From contig NZ_JAKILC010000014.1 in the NCBI RefSeq assembly GCF_023283845.1, forward strand, positions 62,001-126,000: 64,000 nucleotides of DNA, given 5' to 3'. Within the stretch, counting starts at the first letter, position 1. Each line of letters starts with the position of its first letter. The DNA comes from Shewanella marinintestina. Its GTDB lineage: Bacteria > Pseudomonadota > Gammaproteobacteria > Enterobacterales > Shewanellaceae. This document shows, piece after piece, positions 37,104-47,620 of the stretch. The notes beneath the pieces are model-generated. The model was not told the origin of the DNA, did no database searches, and saw nothing but the letters and a program-made list of their open reading frames with translations. A program made the position numbers and the translations under genes.

Positions 37104-37408
37104 GTTCTAGGACCTAGGCAAAGCAACAATCAAAAGATTACAGCCGCCATAAGCCAGCTTAAGCCTTTGCTTTTGGCTTTTCCTAGCAGTGAGCCTGCGA
37201 AAGGATTAGAAGATAGATCCTAGGCCCGAGGTTCTAGGACCTAGGAAAGCAACAACCAAAAGATTCCAAGCACTATGAGTAGGCTTTAGCTGTTAAGCTG
37301 TTAGCTTTTCCTCGCAGGTGCGTAGCACCGTCCTAGCAGTGAGCCTGCGAACGTCCTAGGTCCTAGGTCCTCCTAGGTGCGTAGCACCGTCCTAGCTCCT
37401 ATCTTTTA
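37094..37408. repeat. intergenic repeat element with terminal inverted repeats, copy B
   Basis: A 315-base element. The first 20 bases (37094-37113) and the reverse complement of the last 20 (37389-37408) agree at 18 positions, and both start TAAAAGATAGG. Inside are a 60-base block (37127-37186) shared with copy A, a diverged second version near 37245-37312, the hairpin GGTGCGTAGCACC at 37317-37329 and 37376-37388, CAGTGAGCCTGCGAA at 37187 and 37337, and many CCTAGG palindromes. It encodes nothing. It separates the convergent yfcE and RND genes. Confidence 0.85.
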
Positions 37409-37413
37409 ATAAC

Positions 37414-37441
37414 AAAAAGCCCAGCATTTGCTGGGCTTTTT
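37414..37441 (-). terminator. intrinsic terminator of the RND operon
   Basis: AAAGCCCAGCA pairs with TGCTGGGCTTT around a short loop, with A-run and T-run on either side; it may also stop transcription arriving from yfcE. Confidence 0.85.
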
Positions 37442-37473
37442 AGTGTTAGCGAGTGAACTCTGTAACCTTTAGG

Positions 37474-40400
37474 TTATTTGTTCGCTTTAGCGGCTTTAGC
37501 TTCTGCCTTTGCTGCTTTCGCTGCATCTCGTTCGCGCTTACTGAACATACGCTCAACAATGACGAAGAAGATTGGGATAAAGAAGATCCCCATAAAGGTC
37601 GAGCTCATCATACCGCCAAGTACCGCAGTACCGATGGCGTTCTGGCTACCAGAACCAACACCGCTACTGATAGCAAGTGGTACAACACCTAGGCCGAATG
37701 CTAAAGACGTCATCAAGATTGGACGTAAACGTACTCGAACCGCATGTAGCGTCGCTTCAACAAGTCCTGCACCTTTCTCATAGAACTCTTTAGCGAATTC
37801 CACAATCAAGATGGCGTTCTTGGTTGCCAGACCCACAGTAGTTAGCAGACCTACTTGGAAGAATACGTCGTTTGGTAAGCCACGACCATTCATCGCAATC
37901 AAGGCCCCGATAATACCCAGAGGTACAACGAGTACTACCGCAAATGGTACCGACCAGCTCTCGTAAAGTGCAGCTAGTACTAAGAATACCACCACAATAG
38001 ACAAGGCATACAACATTGGCGCTTGGTTACCCGATAGACGTTCTTCATAAGAAAGACCGTTCCACTCGATACCAAATCCTGGTGGAAGCTTCTTAGCCAT
38101 AGCTTCAATGTCATCCATTGCTGCACCGGTACTATAACCAGGTGCCGTACCACCTTGAATGTTCATCGCTGGTAAACCACCGAAACGTTCTAGACGTGGA
38201 GAACCATACTGCCAACTACCCGAAGCGAATGCTGAGAATGGAACCATTTCGCCTTTATCGTTACGTACATACCAAGAGTCTAAATCTTCTGGCTGCATAC
38301 GATATTCGGCTTCACCTTGCACGTAAACTTTCTTCACACGACCACGGTCGATAAAGTCGTTAACGTAGTTACCACCCCAAGCTGTTCCCAGTACGCTGTT
38401 CACTGAATCAATATCAATACCTAATGCACGTAATTTACCGTGATCGATATGAACTTGATAAAGTGGCGCATCTTCCTGACCGTTAGGACGTACGCCCACT
38501 AGGTTCGGATTCTGTGCAGCCATACCTAGTAACATGTTACGCGCTTCAACCAGCTTTTCATGGCCTTGACCATTCTTGTCCTGCAAGTAGAAGTCGAAAC
38601 CGTTAGCCGTACCTAACTCAATTACCGCTGGCGGAACAAAGGCGAATACAAAGGCTTCTTTCATCCCCATAAACATGCCCATGGCTCGGTTAGCAACTGA
38701 CTGTACGTCTTGACCTGGTTCACTACGTTCTGCCCAGTCTTTAAGACCAACGAACGCAATACCCATGTTTTGACCATTACCCGCGAAACTAAAGCCTGAT
38801 ACGCTAAATACTGACTTAACGTTGTTGCCTTCTTCATTCAAGTAAAAATCAGTAACACGCTCTAGTACAGCCTTGGTTTCTTGCTGCGTCGAGTTCACTG
38901 GCAAAATAGCCTGCGTAAACAAGATCCCTTGGTCTTCGTCTGGTAAGAATGCTGTAGGCATACGCATGAAGATCCAGCCCACTGCAACCGTAATGGCTAG
39001 GTAAACCATCATAGTACGACCAGTGCGCTTAATCATAGCTGCGACACTAGCCTCATAGCGTGAGGTCAATGCATCAAACTTACGGTTAAACCAACCAAAG
39101 AAACCGGTTTTAACGTGGCTTTCACCTTTGGCGATTGGCTTAAGCATGGTCGCACAAAGTGCCGGAGTTAGAATAATTGCCACCATTACAGATAGCGCCA
39201 TTGCTGACACAATCGTAATTGAGAACTGACGATAAATAACACCGGTTGAACCAGACATAAATGCCATCGGTACAAATACAGCTGACAGCGTTAGACCAAT
39301 ACCCACTAGCGCACCAGTGATTTGATCCATCGATTTCTTGGTAGCCTCAATCGGACTGAGGCCCTCCTCCTGCATTACACGTTCGACGTTCTCCACCACA
39401 ACAATCGCGTCATCTACCAGAAGACCGATTGCCAGTACCATAGCGAACATGGTTAAGGTGTTAATTGAGAAGCCTGCTGCAGCCAAAATCGCAAAAGTAC
39501 CTAGCAATACAACTGGTACCGCAATTGTTGGGATTAGCGTTGCCCGGAAGTTCTGCAAGAACAGGTACATGATCAAGAATACAAGTACTACAGCTTCGAG
39601 TAGCGTATGGACAACACCTTCGATTGATTTCTCAACGAATGGGGTTGTGTCATACGGATAAACCACTTCCATCCCATCAGGGAAGAATGGCTTCATCTCA
39701 TTGATTTTTGCTCGCACGCCTTCAGCAGTTGCCAATGCGTTAGCACCGGTTGCTAGCTGAATACCAATACCAGCCGCAGGTTTGCCATTGTAAAATGACT
39801 CAACCGCGTAGCTTTCTGCACCCAGCTCAACACGCGCTACATCTTCTAGGAATACTTTCGCACCTGAAGTGTCAGCTTTAATGATGATCTTTTTAAACTG
39901 CTCAGCGTTTTGTAAACGGCTTTGTGCCGATACCGTTGCGTTTAGCTCTTGGCCTGCAACCGATGGTGCACCACCTAATTGACCTGCTGATACCTGAGCA
40001 TTTTGCTCACGGATCGATGCAATAATATCTTGGCTTGTCAGGTTATATTGAGTCAGTTTCAGAGGGTCTAGCCAAATACGCATCGCATATTGCGCGCCAA
40101 ATAGCTCGATAGTACCCACACCAGGTACACGACTTAGCGGATCCTGAATGTTTGAGCCAACATAATCGGCAATATCATTTTTATCGAGAGAGCCATCTTC
40201 TGATACGAAACCCGCTACCATCAAGAAGCCTGCACTCGACTTACTTACGTTAACACCTTGAGCCTGTACTTCTTGTGGTAGCAGTGGCATAGCAAGCTGT
40301 AGCTTGTTTTGCACCTGTACCTGCGCGATGTCAGGATCAGCCTCAGCGTTAAAGGTAAGTGTAATTTGCGCATTACCAAAGCTATCACTAGTCGATGTAA

Positions 40401-40632
40401 TATAGCGAAGGTGATCTAGACCCGTCATTCGCTGCTCAATAACCTGGGTTACTGAGTCTTCCATCGTCTTGGCTGATGCGCCAGGGTAAACAGCACTGAT
40501 CACCACTGATGGTGGTGCAATGCTTGGATACTGCGATACTGGTAAGCCCACAATTGAGAGCACACCCGCCAGCATCACAATAATAGCGATCACCCATGCA
40601 AAAATTGGGCGATCGATAAAGAAACGTGCCAT
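37474..40632 (-). CDS. RND multidrug efflux pump, AcrB-like inner-membrane subunit
   Basis: A 1052-residue HAE-1 RND transporter. It begins [20 protein letters not shown]. The helix [18 protein letters not shown] (near residue 405) carries the proton-relay Asp pair, [20 protein letters not shown] (cited in part as [12 protein letters not shown]) closes the second half, and two large periplasmic loops are present. The C-terminus is a short Lys/Ala-rich tail. It forms a tripartite pump with the adaptor encoded 9 bases upstream and an outer-membrane channel that must be encoded elsewhere, as no tolC-like gene is here. Confidence 0.96.
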   Translation of the reverse strand: MARFFIDRPIFAWVIAIIVMLAGVLSIVGLPVSQYPSIAPPSVVISAVYPGASAKTMEDSVTQVIEQRMTGLDHLRYITSTSDSFGNAQITLTFNAEADPDIAQVQVQNKLQLAMPLLPQEVQAQGVNVSKSSAGFLMVAGFVSEDGSLDKNDIADYVGSNIQDPLSRVPGVGTIELFGAQYAMRIWLDPLKLTQYNLTSQDIIASIREQNAQVSAGQLGGAPSVAGQELNATVSAQSRLQNAEQFKKIIIKADTSGAKVFLEDVARVELGAESYAVESFYNGKPAAGIGIQLATGANALATAEGVRAKINEMKPFFPDGMEVVYPYDTTPFVEKSIEGVVHTLLEAVVLVFLIMYLFLQNFRATLIPTIAVPVVLLGTFAILAAAGFSINTLTMFAMVLAIGLLVDDAIVVVENVERVMQEEGLSPIEATKKSMDQITGALVGIGLTLSAVFVPMAFMSGSTGVIYRQFSITIVSAMALSVMVAIILTPALCATMLKPIAKGESHVKTGFFGWFNRKFDALTSRYEASVAAMIKRTGRTMMVYLAITVAVGWIFMRMPTAFLPDEDQGILFTQAILPVNSTQQETKAVLERVTDFYLNEEGNNVKSVFSVSGFSFAGNGQNMGIAFVGLKDWAERSEPGQDVQSVANRAMGMFMGMKEAFVFAFVPPAVIELGTANGFDFYLQDKNGQGHEKLVEARNMLLGMAAQNPNLVGVRPNGQEDAPLYQVHIDHGKLRALGIDIDSVNSVLGTAWGGNYVNDFIDRGRVKKVYVQGEAEYRMQPEDLDSWYVRNDKGEMVPFSAFASGSWQYGSPRLERFGGLPAMNIQGGTAPGYSTGAAMDDIEAMAKKLPPGFGIEWNGLSYEERLSGNQAPMLYALSIVVVFLVLAALYESWSVPFAVVLVVPLGIIGALIAMNGRGLPNDVFFQVGLLTTVGLATKNAILIVEFAKEFYEKGAGLVEATLHAVRVRLRPILMTSLAFGLGVVPLAISSGVGSGSQNAIGTAVLGGMMSSTFMGIFFIPIFFVIVERMFSKRERDAAKAAKAEAKAAKANK

Positions 40633-40641
40633 AACTCTGCC

Positions 40642-41793
40642 CTATTTCTGTTGTGTTTCTGGTTTCTTGTCAGCGACCAAAGGACCAGCTTTTACCGGAG
40701 CGCCTGGACGAATTTTCTGTAAACCTTCAACGATTAGTTGATCGCCTACTTTTAAGCCATCAATAATACGCCATTGGTTATCAATCACTTCAGCAGTTGT
40801 CACGATACGTGCAGCCACTTTGCCATCTTCAATCACCATAGCTACCGCTTGACCTTTGGTGTTACGAGTAATGGCTTTTTGTGGTACTAGAATCGCTTCA
40901 GGATCAGTTCCCGTATTCAGCACAGCACGTACATACATGCCAGGCATTAACACGCCATCCGGATTAGGAAACTCTGCACGGATAATAACTGAACCCGTGT
41001 TTTCATTAACCGTCACTTCAGCAAACTGCAACACACCGGTTTGACCGTATGGCGTACCGTCTTCAAGGATTAGCTCTACATTTGCGTTTGCAGCGGCTTC
41101 AATTTGACCACGTTTAAGTTGTGACTTAAGACGTAACATTTGCGCGCTCGATTGAGCAATATCAATGTTAATTGGGTCAAGCTGCTGAATCGTAGCTAAT
41201 GTTTGGCTTTGATTTGCAGTAACAAGGGCACCAGGAGTGACATCAGACTTACCAACACGACCAGAAATCGGTGCGGTAACTTTAGTGTATTCAAGGTTGA
41301 TTTTTGCTGTGTTAATTGCCGCTTTAGCAACGGTTACACGCGCCATCGCTTCTTTGTAAGCAGCATCAGCTTCATCATAGTCTTGCTCACTAATAGAATT
41401 AAGCTTAACTAGCTTCTCAAAACGCACAGCTTTAGCTTTAGCTGATACTAGACTTGCATTTGCGCTAGTAAGATCTGCTTCTGCGCTAACAAGCGCCGCT
41501 TCATATGTAGATGGTTCGATCTGATATAAAGACTGCCCTTTTTCGACATCTCTACCTTCAGTAAACCCACGGGTCATAATGATACCGCTAACCTGTGGAC
41601 GCACTTCTGCTTCCAAATACGCCTTACTGCGACCTGGTAATTCAACCATAATCGATTGAGGTTTAGCTGTAACTGTCAGAGCACCAACTTCCATAGGTCC
41701 ACGTTGCTGTGGTCCTTGCTCAGGTTTTTGCTCACAGCCAGTTATCCATAACGCCACACTTAAAACAGAGGCAATTTTCACTATTTGCCGCAT
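40642..41793 (-). CDS. RND periplasmic adaptor, AcrA-like lipoprotein
   Basis: A 383-residue membrane-fusion protein. The signal VLSVALWITGC gives a lipoprotein Cys at about 20. Barrel-sandwich and hairpin halves follow (VRPQVSGIIMTRGFTEGRDV, INLEYTKVTAPISGRVGKSD), then beta-barrel and C-terminal regions (GLKVGDQLIVEGLQKIRPG). It links the AcrB-like pump to the outer-membrane channel and is first in the two-gene operon. Confidence 0.95.
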   Translation of the reverse strand: MRQIVKIASVLSVALWITGCEQKPEQGPQQRGPMEVGALTVTAKPQSIMVELPGRSKAYLEAEVRPQVSGIIMTRGFTEGRDVEKGQSLYQIEPSTYEAALVSAEADLTSANASLVSAKAKAVRFEKLVKLNSISEQDYDEADAAYKEAMARVTVAKAAINTAKINLEYTKVTAPISGRVGKSDVTPGALVTANQSQTLATIQQLDPINIDIAQSSAQMLRLKSQLKRGQIEAAANANVELILEDGTPYGQTGVLQFAEVTVNENTGSVIIRAEFPNPDGVLMPGMYVRAVLNTGTDPEAILVPQKAITRNTKGQAVAMVIEDGKVAARIVTTAEVIDNQWRIIDGLKVGDQLIVEGLQKIRPGAPVKAGPLVADKKPETQQK

Positions 41794-42150
41794 GAGAACT
41801 CCTAATAAAAGCCATCTACTCGGTAATATTTTTTTTGAAAGCAGAAAGTGCCGTCAAACCCACCTTTGGAAGCATATTTTTTTGTCGAATATATAACGGA
41901 CCTTTATCTCATAATGGGCGCAAGCCAACAAGAAAAATGCCCGTTAAAATTGTAAGCTAATGAAAATATTTGCATAAAATCAGCCACGTATGTTTCAGTT
42001 ATGTTAACAGCGGCGTAACTAGCCAAAACATGTTAGCCCTTAGTTTAAGCACAACCTATTAAGATATAGCTTATTAACATTAACTTAGCATTACTTTAAA
42101 GCGCTTAGCAGGTTTAAATCACTTAGTTATTTCAGCATTGGTAGTGAACA
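41794..42150. promoter_or_regulatory. upstream region of the RND operon
   Basis: About 360 AT-rich bases with no gene. A minus-strand promoter for the adaptor gene must lie here; TATATT near 41890 is a possible -10, without a convincing -35. No divergent TetR-type repressor gene, common for such pumps, is present. Confidence 0.35.
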
Positions 42151-42840
42151 CTAAATTCGGTTGTCTCCAACGCTACATGCCAATACTCTGCTGATGTCTG
42201 CCAAGCTTCTTCCAGACTCTTGTTGCCAATGATTAAACACCTCTTGCACCTGCTTCATGCCCGCTTTTGAGCTAAAGCCATAATCCACAAGACCGTGGCT
42301 TTTTAGGTATCCTTGCACATCATTGGTTAATAAAAAGGTGTCCTTACCCATTGAGCGCAAAAAGTAAGGCCCGGTGTTTCCTCCTAAGCGCACACCTTTG
42401 CGCTTAAGTAGAGCCCACAAGCCGGTAATGTCTTCACTTGGCCAATCAGCAATGAACTTAGCTAGACTGCCATGCTCACGAGCAATATCGTTAACCATGT
42501 GCGCATTATCATAAATCGCCATGGTTTTTTTCAGGTGACGGATAAGCTTAGGATCGCTAGCACGCTCTTGTAATTGTTCCGGTGACAGCATCAATACTTT
42601 AAAAGGCTCAAAACCAAAAAATGCCTTTTCATATTCGGGCCATTTAGCCTCAACGATGCGCCAAACAAAGCCGCTTTGAAATACCTTTTTGCTGATCTCA
42701 GATAACAACTGTGCGTCACTATATTGAGTTAGCTCTTGATCACTCAAGCCACTCGGCAGTAAAGCTTCTAATCCGGCATCACCACCTTTTCGTTCTGCGG
42801 CCCTTGTATAAATGGCAGCAAACTTTTCAATTTGACTCAT
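42151..42840 (-). CDS. DNA-3-methyladenine glycosylase I-like protein
   Basis: A 229-residue protein from the ATG at 42840; a 38-codon upstream extension has no support. LLSEISKKVFQSGFVWRIVE and KAFFGFEPFKVLMLS align with the Tag region that holds the catalytic Glu and with KAFAGFDP. Later segments (GLWALLKRKGVRLGGNTGPY) also fit the helix-hairpin-helix Tag family. The zinc-binding cysteines known from E. coli Tag are not evident, so this is a divergent subgroup. Expected role: excision of alkylated bases. Confidence 0.75.
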   Translation of the reverse strand: MSQIEKFAAIYTRAAERKGGDAGLEALLPSGLSDQELTQYSDAQLLSEISKKVFQSGFVWRIVEAKWPEYEKAFFGFEPFKVLMLSPEQLQERASDPKLIRHLKKTMAIYDNAHMVNDIAREHGSLAKFIADWPSEDITGLWALLKRKGVRLGGNTGPYFLRSMGKDTFLLTNDVQGYLKSHGLVDYGFSSKAGMKQVQEVFNHWQQESGRSLADISRVLACSVGDNRI

Positions 42841-43031
42841 ATTCTTTCTCAATCTAAAAAAACACACGCTAATTAAACGCTCAAGGTTAGCAAGTAAGCG
42901 TTTGAAGCAAAAAATGATTACCGAATTAGTCAGTCCATTATCTGTACCGCGCATTTTGCGTGGCGTTGAGACTCCTAATATTAACGACTAGAGTTAATAG
43001 TAACTACCCAATTTACGAACTGAAATAAGCT

Positions 43032-43676
43032 ATGGATCTGTATTACCACCCGCTGGCACGCCAGTCACAAAAAACATTGATTGCACTCTATGAAAAGCAA
43101 GCAAGCTTTTATCCGCATATTATCGATCTTCACAACGCATTCAGTAGGCGTAGTTTTCTGCAAATAAACCGTTCTAGCCGCCTTCCTTTACTCAACATAC
43201 AAACCGGCGAGTCTTTCAACGATGCCACAATTATTATCGAATATCTCGATAACTACATCAGCTCAGGCACCCAACTTATTCCAATCGAGAAAACCCAAGC
43301 CTTATACGTGCGTCAATACGACAGACAATGCGATATGTTGTTAGATCCCAATATTGATTTATGGCTAGCAGCCAAAGCAACTAACAACCAAATTAATACT
43401 AAGCAGCTGGAAAAAGACCTGTTATCGATACTAGACAATATAGACCATCGCCTAGCAGATAATCATTGGGTATGTGGTGATAGCTTTTCACTAGCAGATT
43501 GCGCATTCATTCCTTGCCTTTACGCACTAGAGCATGAATTACATCTACTTGATTACCAAAATATAGGCCGCTATTGGATCCAAGCTAAGTTAAGGGGATC
43601 TGTAAACCAAGTGATAGAAGAAATAGAGCTCACTTTAGCTACAGGTGACCAAAGTGAACAACGCGCACATACCTAA
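43032..43676 (+). CDS. glutathione S-transferase family protein
   Basis: A 214-residue GST-fold protein. The N-terminal thioredoxin-like domain (DLYYHPLARQSQKTLIALYE, FNDATIIIEYLD with the usual ESxxIxxYL position) is followed by a helical domain with HWVCGDSFSLADCAFIP, the conserved N-capping region. The substrate is unknown. It diverges from the Tag-like gene. Confidence 0.88.
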   Translation: MDLYYHPLARQSQKTLIALYEKQASFYPHIIDLHNAFSRRSFLQINRSSRLPLLNIQTGESFNDATIIIEYLDNYISSGTQLIPIEKTQALYVRQYDRQCDMLLDPNIDLWLAAKATNNQINTKQLEKDLLSILDNIDHRLADNHWVCGDSFSLADCAFIPCLYALEHELHLLDYQNIGRYWIQAKLRGSVNQVIEEIELTLATGDQSEQRAHT

Positions 43677-43696
43677 CCGATTGTGTCAAAAAAGCT

Positions 43697-44269
43697 TTAA
43701 CTCGCAGACTTAAACTCTACAGGCTCTGATGGTACTGGCGGTAAGTTACGTTCTTTTTTAAGCTGTAAAAATGCTTTCCACTTTACGACCTCTGCAGGCA
43801 TTTCTGGCGCAGCTTGCTCATAGCCAACCTCTGCAAGCATGGTAGGAATTGGTACCTGCTTACGTTTACACACAAACACCCCTCGCACATGGGCAATACA
43901 GTGCAAGCCGCGCTCACTGACAAAACGTTGCTCAATATAAAAGTACTTCTCATCCCAACCCACCAACTTAGTTTCAATTTCAAACTGAGCAAATGGTTTA
44001 ATATCACGGATATAAGTAAATTCAGCAGCATTAACAATTGGCATCCAACCCAGCTTAATGAAACGCTTCAAAAAACCCATTTCAGCCATCATATAGGTAC
44101 GAGCTAGATCCATAAAAGCGGGGTAGCGAGAATTGGTCAAATGAAAATTAATGTCACAGTCGCTAGGTAAGGCGCGATAAGCCAGTTTGCTGGTACCTAA
44201 AAAGCCAATTTTTTTACAGTGGCGTATACGCCATAAGAATAACCATACCAGTCTAAAATACAGATTCAT
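43697..44269 (-). CDS. thioesterase-like hotdog protein (THEM6-like)
   Basis: A 190-residue 4HBT-superfamily protein. LPSDCDINFHLTNSRYPAFM with the conserved Asp/Asn and the long helix MDLARTYMMAEMG are typical of the THEM6-like group, preceded by a hydrophobic N-terminus that may associate with the membrane. An acyl-thioester hydrolase role is expected; the substrate is unknown. Confidence 0.82.
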   Translation of the reverse strand: MNLYFRLVWLFLWRIRHCKKIGFLGTSKLAYRALPSDCDINFHLTNSRYPAFMDLARTYMMAEMGFLKRFIKLGWMPIVNAAEFTYIRDIKPFAQFEIETKLVGWDEKYFYIEQRFVSERGLHCIAHVRGVFVCKRKQVPIPTMLAEVGYEQAAPEMPAEVVKWKAFLQLKKERNLPPVPSEPVEFKSAS

Positions 44270-44351
44270 TTACAATACTACCTAACATCCTTGAAAAGAA
44301 TCGAAAGGCTAACAAAGGTCATACCAGATAACAAGTGTGAAACAGATCAAA

Positions 44352-44376
44352 CAAAAAAGGCGCCTAAGGCGCCTTT
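44352..44376 (-). terminator. intrinsic terminator of prlC
   Basis: AAAGGCGCC (44356-44364) and GGCGCCTTT (44368-44376) form a perfect stem with a TAA loop; on the minus strand it ends in a run of six Ts. Confidence 0.9.
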
Positions 44377-44399
44377 CCAATTATAGATAGCAGTCTATG

Positions 44400-46439
44400 C
44401 TAGCCCGTTATACCGCTATGTCTTAGTAATGCATCGGTTTGTGGTTCGCGACCACGGAAGCGTTTAAATAGCTCCATAGGTTCTTCACTACCACCCATTT
44501 CTAAAATGTTCTCTAAGAAACGTTGACCAGTTTCACGATTGAATATGCCCTGTTCTTCAAACAGTGAGAAAGCATCTGCAGAAAGCACTTCAGCCCACTT
44601 ATAGCTGTAGTAACCTGCCGCGTAGCCACCAGCAAAGATATGCGCAAAGCTGTGTTGGAAGCGATTAAACTCAGCCGCCTTAATTACCGCAACTTGGTCA
44701 CGAACTTCGTCAAGCTTTTGCTGGATCTCTGCGCCCTTAGCTGGGTCATATTCAAGGTGCATTTTAAAATCAAATAGTGAGAACTCAAGCTGACGTAACA
44801 TCATCATGCCTGACTGGAAGTTCTTCGCCGCTAGCATCTTGTCTAGTAGAGCCTTAGGTAAAGGCTCACCAGTTTCGTAGTGTCCTGAGATCTCCGCTAA
44901 CGCTTCTTCTTCATAGCACCAGTTTTCCATAAACTGGCTTGGCAACTCTACAGCATCCCAAGGCACACCGCTGATGCCAGATACGCCACCCACATCGATT
45001 TTAGTCAGCATATGGTGAATGCCATGGCCAAATTCATGGAATAGTGTGGTCACTTCGTCATGGGTAAACAGTGCAGGCTTACCTGCCACAGGAGCATTAA
45101 AGTTACAGGTTAAGTAAGCCACTGGGTCTTGCAAACCGTTAACCGTTGCGCGACGAGCACGGCAATCATCCATCCAAGCACCACCACGCTTACCTTCACG
45201 AGCATATAAATCGAGGTAGAAGCTGCCGCGATGCTCATTGTTAGCGTCGGTAATATCAAAGAAACGCACATCTTTATGGTAGGTATCGAACTCTTTTTGC
45301 TCGGTAACCGTTAAGCCAAACAGGCGTGATACCGTATAGAACAAACCAGATAACACTTTGTCCTCAGGGAAGTATGGACGCAGGATCTCTTGTGAGATCT
45401 CATATCTATGATGCTTTAATTTTTCAGCATAAAAAGACAGATCCCACGATTCTAATTCGCTAACCCCGCATTCTTTGGCAGCAAACTCTTTAAGTTCTGC
45501 CAGCTCGGTTTCACCTTGTGTCTTCGAGCGCGCAGCAAGCTCAGTCAAAAAGTCTAAAACTTGTGCTGGAGATTCTGCCATTTTGGTTGCTAATGACTTA
45601 TCTGCAAAGCTGTCAAAACCAAGTAGATTGGCCAGCTCGTGGCGCACAGCTAAAATCTCATCCATCAATGGACCGTTATCAAACTCACCGGCGTTTGGAC
45701 CTTGATCAGAAGCACGAGTCACAAATGCACGGTAGCACTCTTCACGCAGTTCACGGTTTTCGCTGTAAGTCATAACAGGCAAGTAAGATGGGAAGTCGAG
45801 TGTAAATAGCCAGCCATCTAATTCTTTTGCTTCTGCCATCGCTTTAGCGGCAGCTACAGCAGACTCTGGTAAACCAGCAAGCTCAGTTTCATCGGTAATT
45901 AACTTAGTCCAAGCTTGAGTGGCATCAAGTAACTGATTAGAGAAGTTGCTGGTGAGTTCAGACATACGCTTAACTAACTCGCCATAGCGTAGTTTGTCAC
46001 TATCGCTTAGACCAATACCTGACAATTCAAAATCACGTAGGCTGTTTTCAATAAGCTTTGTCTTAGCTTGCGAATAAGTCGCAAACTCAGCAGATTCAGC
46101 CAATGACTTATATGCTTGATACAAACCTTGGTGCTGGCCCACAAACGTGCCGTACTCAGACAACAAAGGTAAACATGCATCGTGTGCCTGACGCCACTCT
46201 TCACTGCTGACTACCGAGTTCATATGCGAAATTGGTGACCAGATCTTACCTAGCTCGTCATCCACCTCTTCAAGTGGAGCAATAAGGTTGTCCCAAGTAA
46301 ATTGGCCTTGGTGCTTTAACACCTCTTCAATTTTTTGGCGGCAATTAGCAATACCTTGCTCAACAGCAGGCTGAATATGTTCAGGTTGAATACTTGAAAA
46401 AGGGGGAAGCTTGGCACTGTTTAGCAAAGGATTGCTCAT
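44400..46439 (-). CDS. prlC: PrlC/OpdA, oligopeptidase A
   Basis: A 679-residue M3 zinc metallopeptidase (E. coli 680 aa). The zinc site LFHEFGHGIHHML is near residue 468, and the downstream Glu of the ELPSQFMENW segment completes it. It cleaves short cytosolic peptides, including signal-peptide fragments. N-terminal SNPLLNSAKLPPFSSIQPEH matches the family start. A single gene. In many gammaproteobacteria it is next to rsmJ, but here it is 22 kb away. Confidence 0.97.
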   Translation of the reverse strand: MSNPLLNSAKLPPFSSIQPEHIQPAVEQGIANCRQKIEEVLKHQGQFTWDNLIAPLEEVDDELGKIWSPISHMNSVVSSEEWRQAHDACLPLLSEYGTFVGQHQGLYQAYKSLAESAEFATYSQAKTKLIENSLRDFELSGIGLSDSDKLRYGELVKRMSELTSNFSNQLLDATQAWTKLITDETELAGLPESAVAAAKAMAEAKELDGWLFTLDFPSYLPVMTYSENRELREECYRAFVTRASDQGPNAGEFDNGPLMDEILAVRHELANLLGFDSFADKSLATKMAESPAQVLDFLTELAARSKTQGETELAELKEFAAKECGVSELESWDLSFYAEKLKHHRYEISQEILRPYFPEDKVLSGLFYTVSRLFGLTVTEQKEFDTYHKDVRFFDITDANNEHRGSFYLDLYAREGKRGGAWMDDCRARRATVNGLQDPVAYLTCNFNAPVAGKPALFTHDEVTTLFHEFGHGIHHMLTKIDVGGVSGISGVPWDAVELPSQFMENWCYEEEALAEISGHYETGEPLPKALLDKMLAAKNFQSGMMMLRQLEFSLFDFKMHLEYDPAKGAEIQQKLDEVRDQVAVIKAAEFNRFQHSFAHIFAGGYAAGYYSYKWAEVLSADAFSLFEEQGIFNRETGQRFLENILEMGGSEEPMELFKRFRGREPQTDALLRHSGITG

Positions 46440-46713
46440 CGATAATTCCTTAACATTCTATGTTGATAAGTAAGAGATAAGGGCGAATCAGCGATTATTC
46501 AATATTTAACCCATAATTCTTTGTAAAGAATGTAAGCTCTAGCAGTAAGAAATCGTATTTACTATGATATAAATCAAACTTTAACCGCACAAACTTTGCA
46601 CACTTTTGGTATTGCAAAGCGGGTCGCAAATAAGAGCCATTATCATTTACATTCTCGTATTAAAAACTAGTATGCACAGGGTCAATTTCTTTCGCCAATA
46701 TTTGAGTCCTGAC

Positions 46714-47499
46714 ATGATAAAAACCTATCAATGCACAGCCTTAGCAGCACTCCTAATGAGCTCAGCCGCAATTGCCGATGAAGCGCCTAACATCGATGAT
46801 TCTCATAGCACTAAGATCCTTAAAACATTACCTGCTGATAATGACAACCAGCAAGTTCAAGCATTATTCGACTTAGGCTGGGATTCAAAATATATCTCAG
46901 AAGGCCGTAATAACTTAGATAAAGGTGGCATCTATTGGGCCACTGCCGCAATACAAAAAGACAACCTCAACGTATATGCCACTGTCGGTCGGGGCGACAG
47001 CCAGCACTATACGGAATGGAACTTTGGTATTGAGTATGGCTTTGACCTAACTGAAAATTTAAGCGGTAGCGTAGGTTATCAACGCCTTGAGTTTTACGGC
47101 GACGAGCGCGCCCACGACAATGAGCTATTTAGTAGCTTAGAGTACACAGCTGTAGAATGGTTGCTCCCTTCTGTAAGCTACACCTATTCGACCGAAGCCG
47201 CTGGTTACTTTATCGAAGTAAGCTTACACAGTAACTGGGAATTGGCTCCAGGGTTTACCGTTAGTCCATACGTCACCCAAGGTTTCGATTTTCAATATGT
47301 TACCGAAGAGCACGATGGTGCTAACCACTTTCAATTTGGTGTCGAAGCCGAATATCAACTGCCTAATAATTTAGTGCTTTCAGGCCATATTAGCCAAACC
47401 ATCGCCCAAGAAGATATCAAACTTGAAGCTCGCAATAACGGTACCGTTGGTGACTTAGACGAGACTTATGCCGGTATCCACTTAAGCTGGAGCTTTTAA
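46714..47499 (+). CDS. outer-membrane beta-barrel protein, TorF-like (tentative)
   Basis: A 261-residue exported protein from the ATG at 46714; an upstream extension of 36 codons is unlikely. The signal peptide LAALLMSSAAIA is followed by FDLGWDSKYISEGRNNLDKG, a pattern like the TIGR02001/TorF putative porins, then strands with alternating aromatic residues, and a final GIHLSWSF with C-terminal Phe. Function unknown. It diverges from prlC across 274 unremarkable bases. Confidence 0.75.
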   Translation: MIKTYQCTALAALLMSSAAIADEAPNIDDSHSTKILKTLPADNDNQQVQALFDLGWDSKYISEGRNNLDKGGIYWATAAIQKDNLNVYATVGRGDSQHYTEWNFGIEYGFDLTENLSGSVGYQRLEFYGDERAHDNELFSSLEYTAVEWLLPSVSYTYSTEAAGYFIEVSLHSNWELAPGFTVSPYVTQGFDFQYVTEEHDGANHFQFGVEAEYQLPNNLVLSGHISQTIAQEDIKLEARNNGTVGDLDETYAGIHLSWSF

Positions 47500-47578
47500 T
47501 CCAAGATCTCTAGTCATCCGTTATAATTAGGCAAATATCGTAATTTGGCACTCGAAAACGCAGAGTCGCTAAACCCAA

Positions 47579-47603
47579 GCAGAAAACACGGATTGTTTTC
47601 TGC
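47579..47603 (+). promoter_or_regulatory. leader hairpin before the gene at 47621
   Basis: GCAGAAAACA (47579-47588) pairs perfectly with TGTTTTCTGC (47594-47603), ending 17 bases before the ATG. No T-run follows, so it is a leader structure or operator rather than a terminator. Confidence 0.5.
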
Positions 47604-47620
47604 ATACCGAGGAACAAGGA

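Noticed and set aside
37453..37783. Plus-strand reading frames opposite the RND pump gene
   Set aside because: They are antisense to the conserved C-terminal part of the AcrB-like pump; shadow frames.
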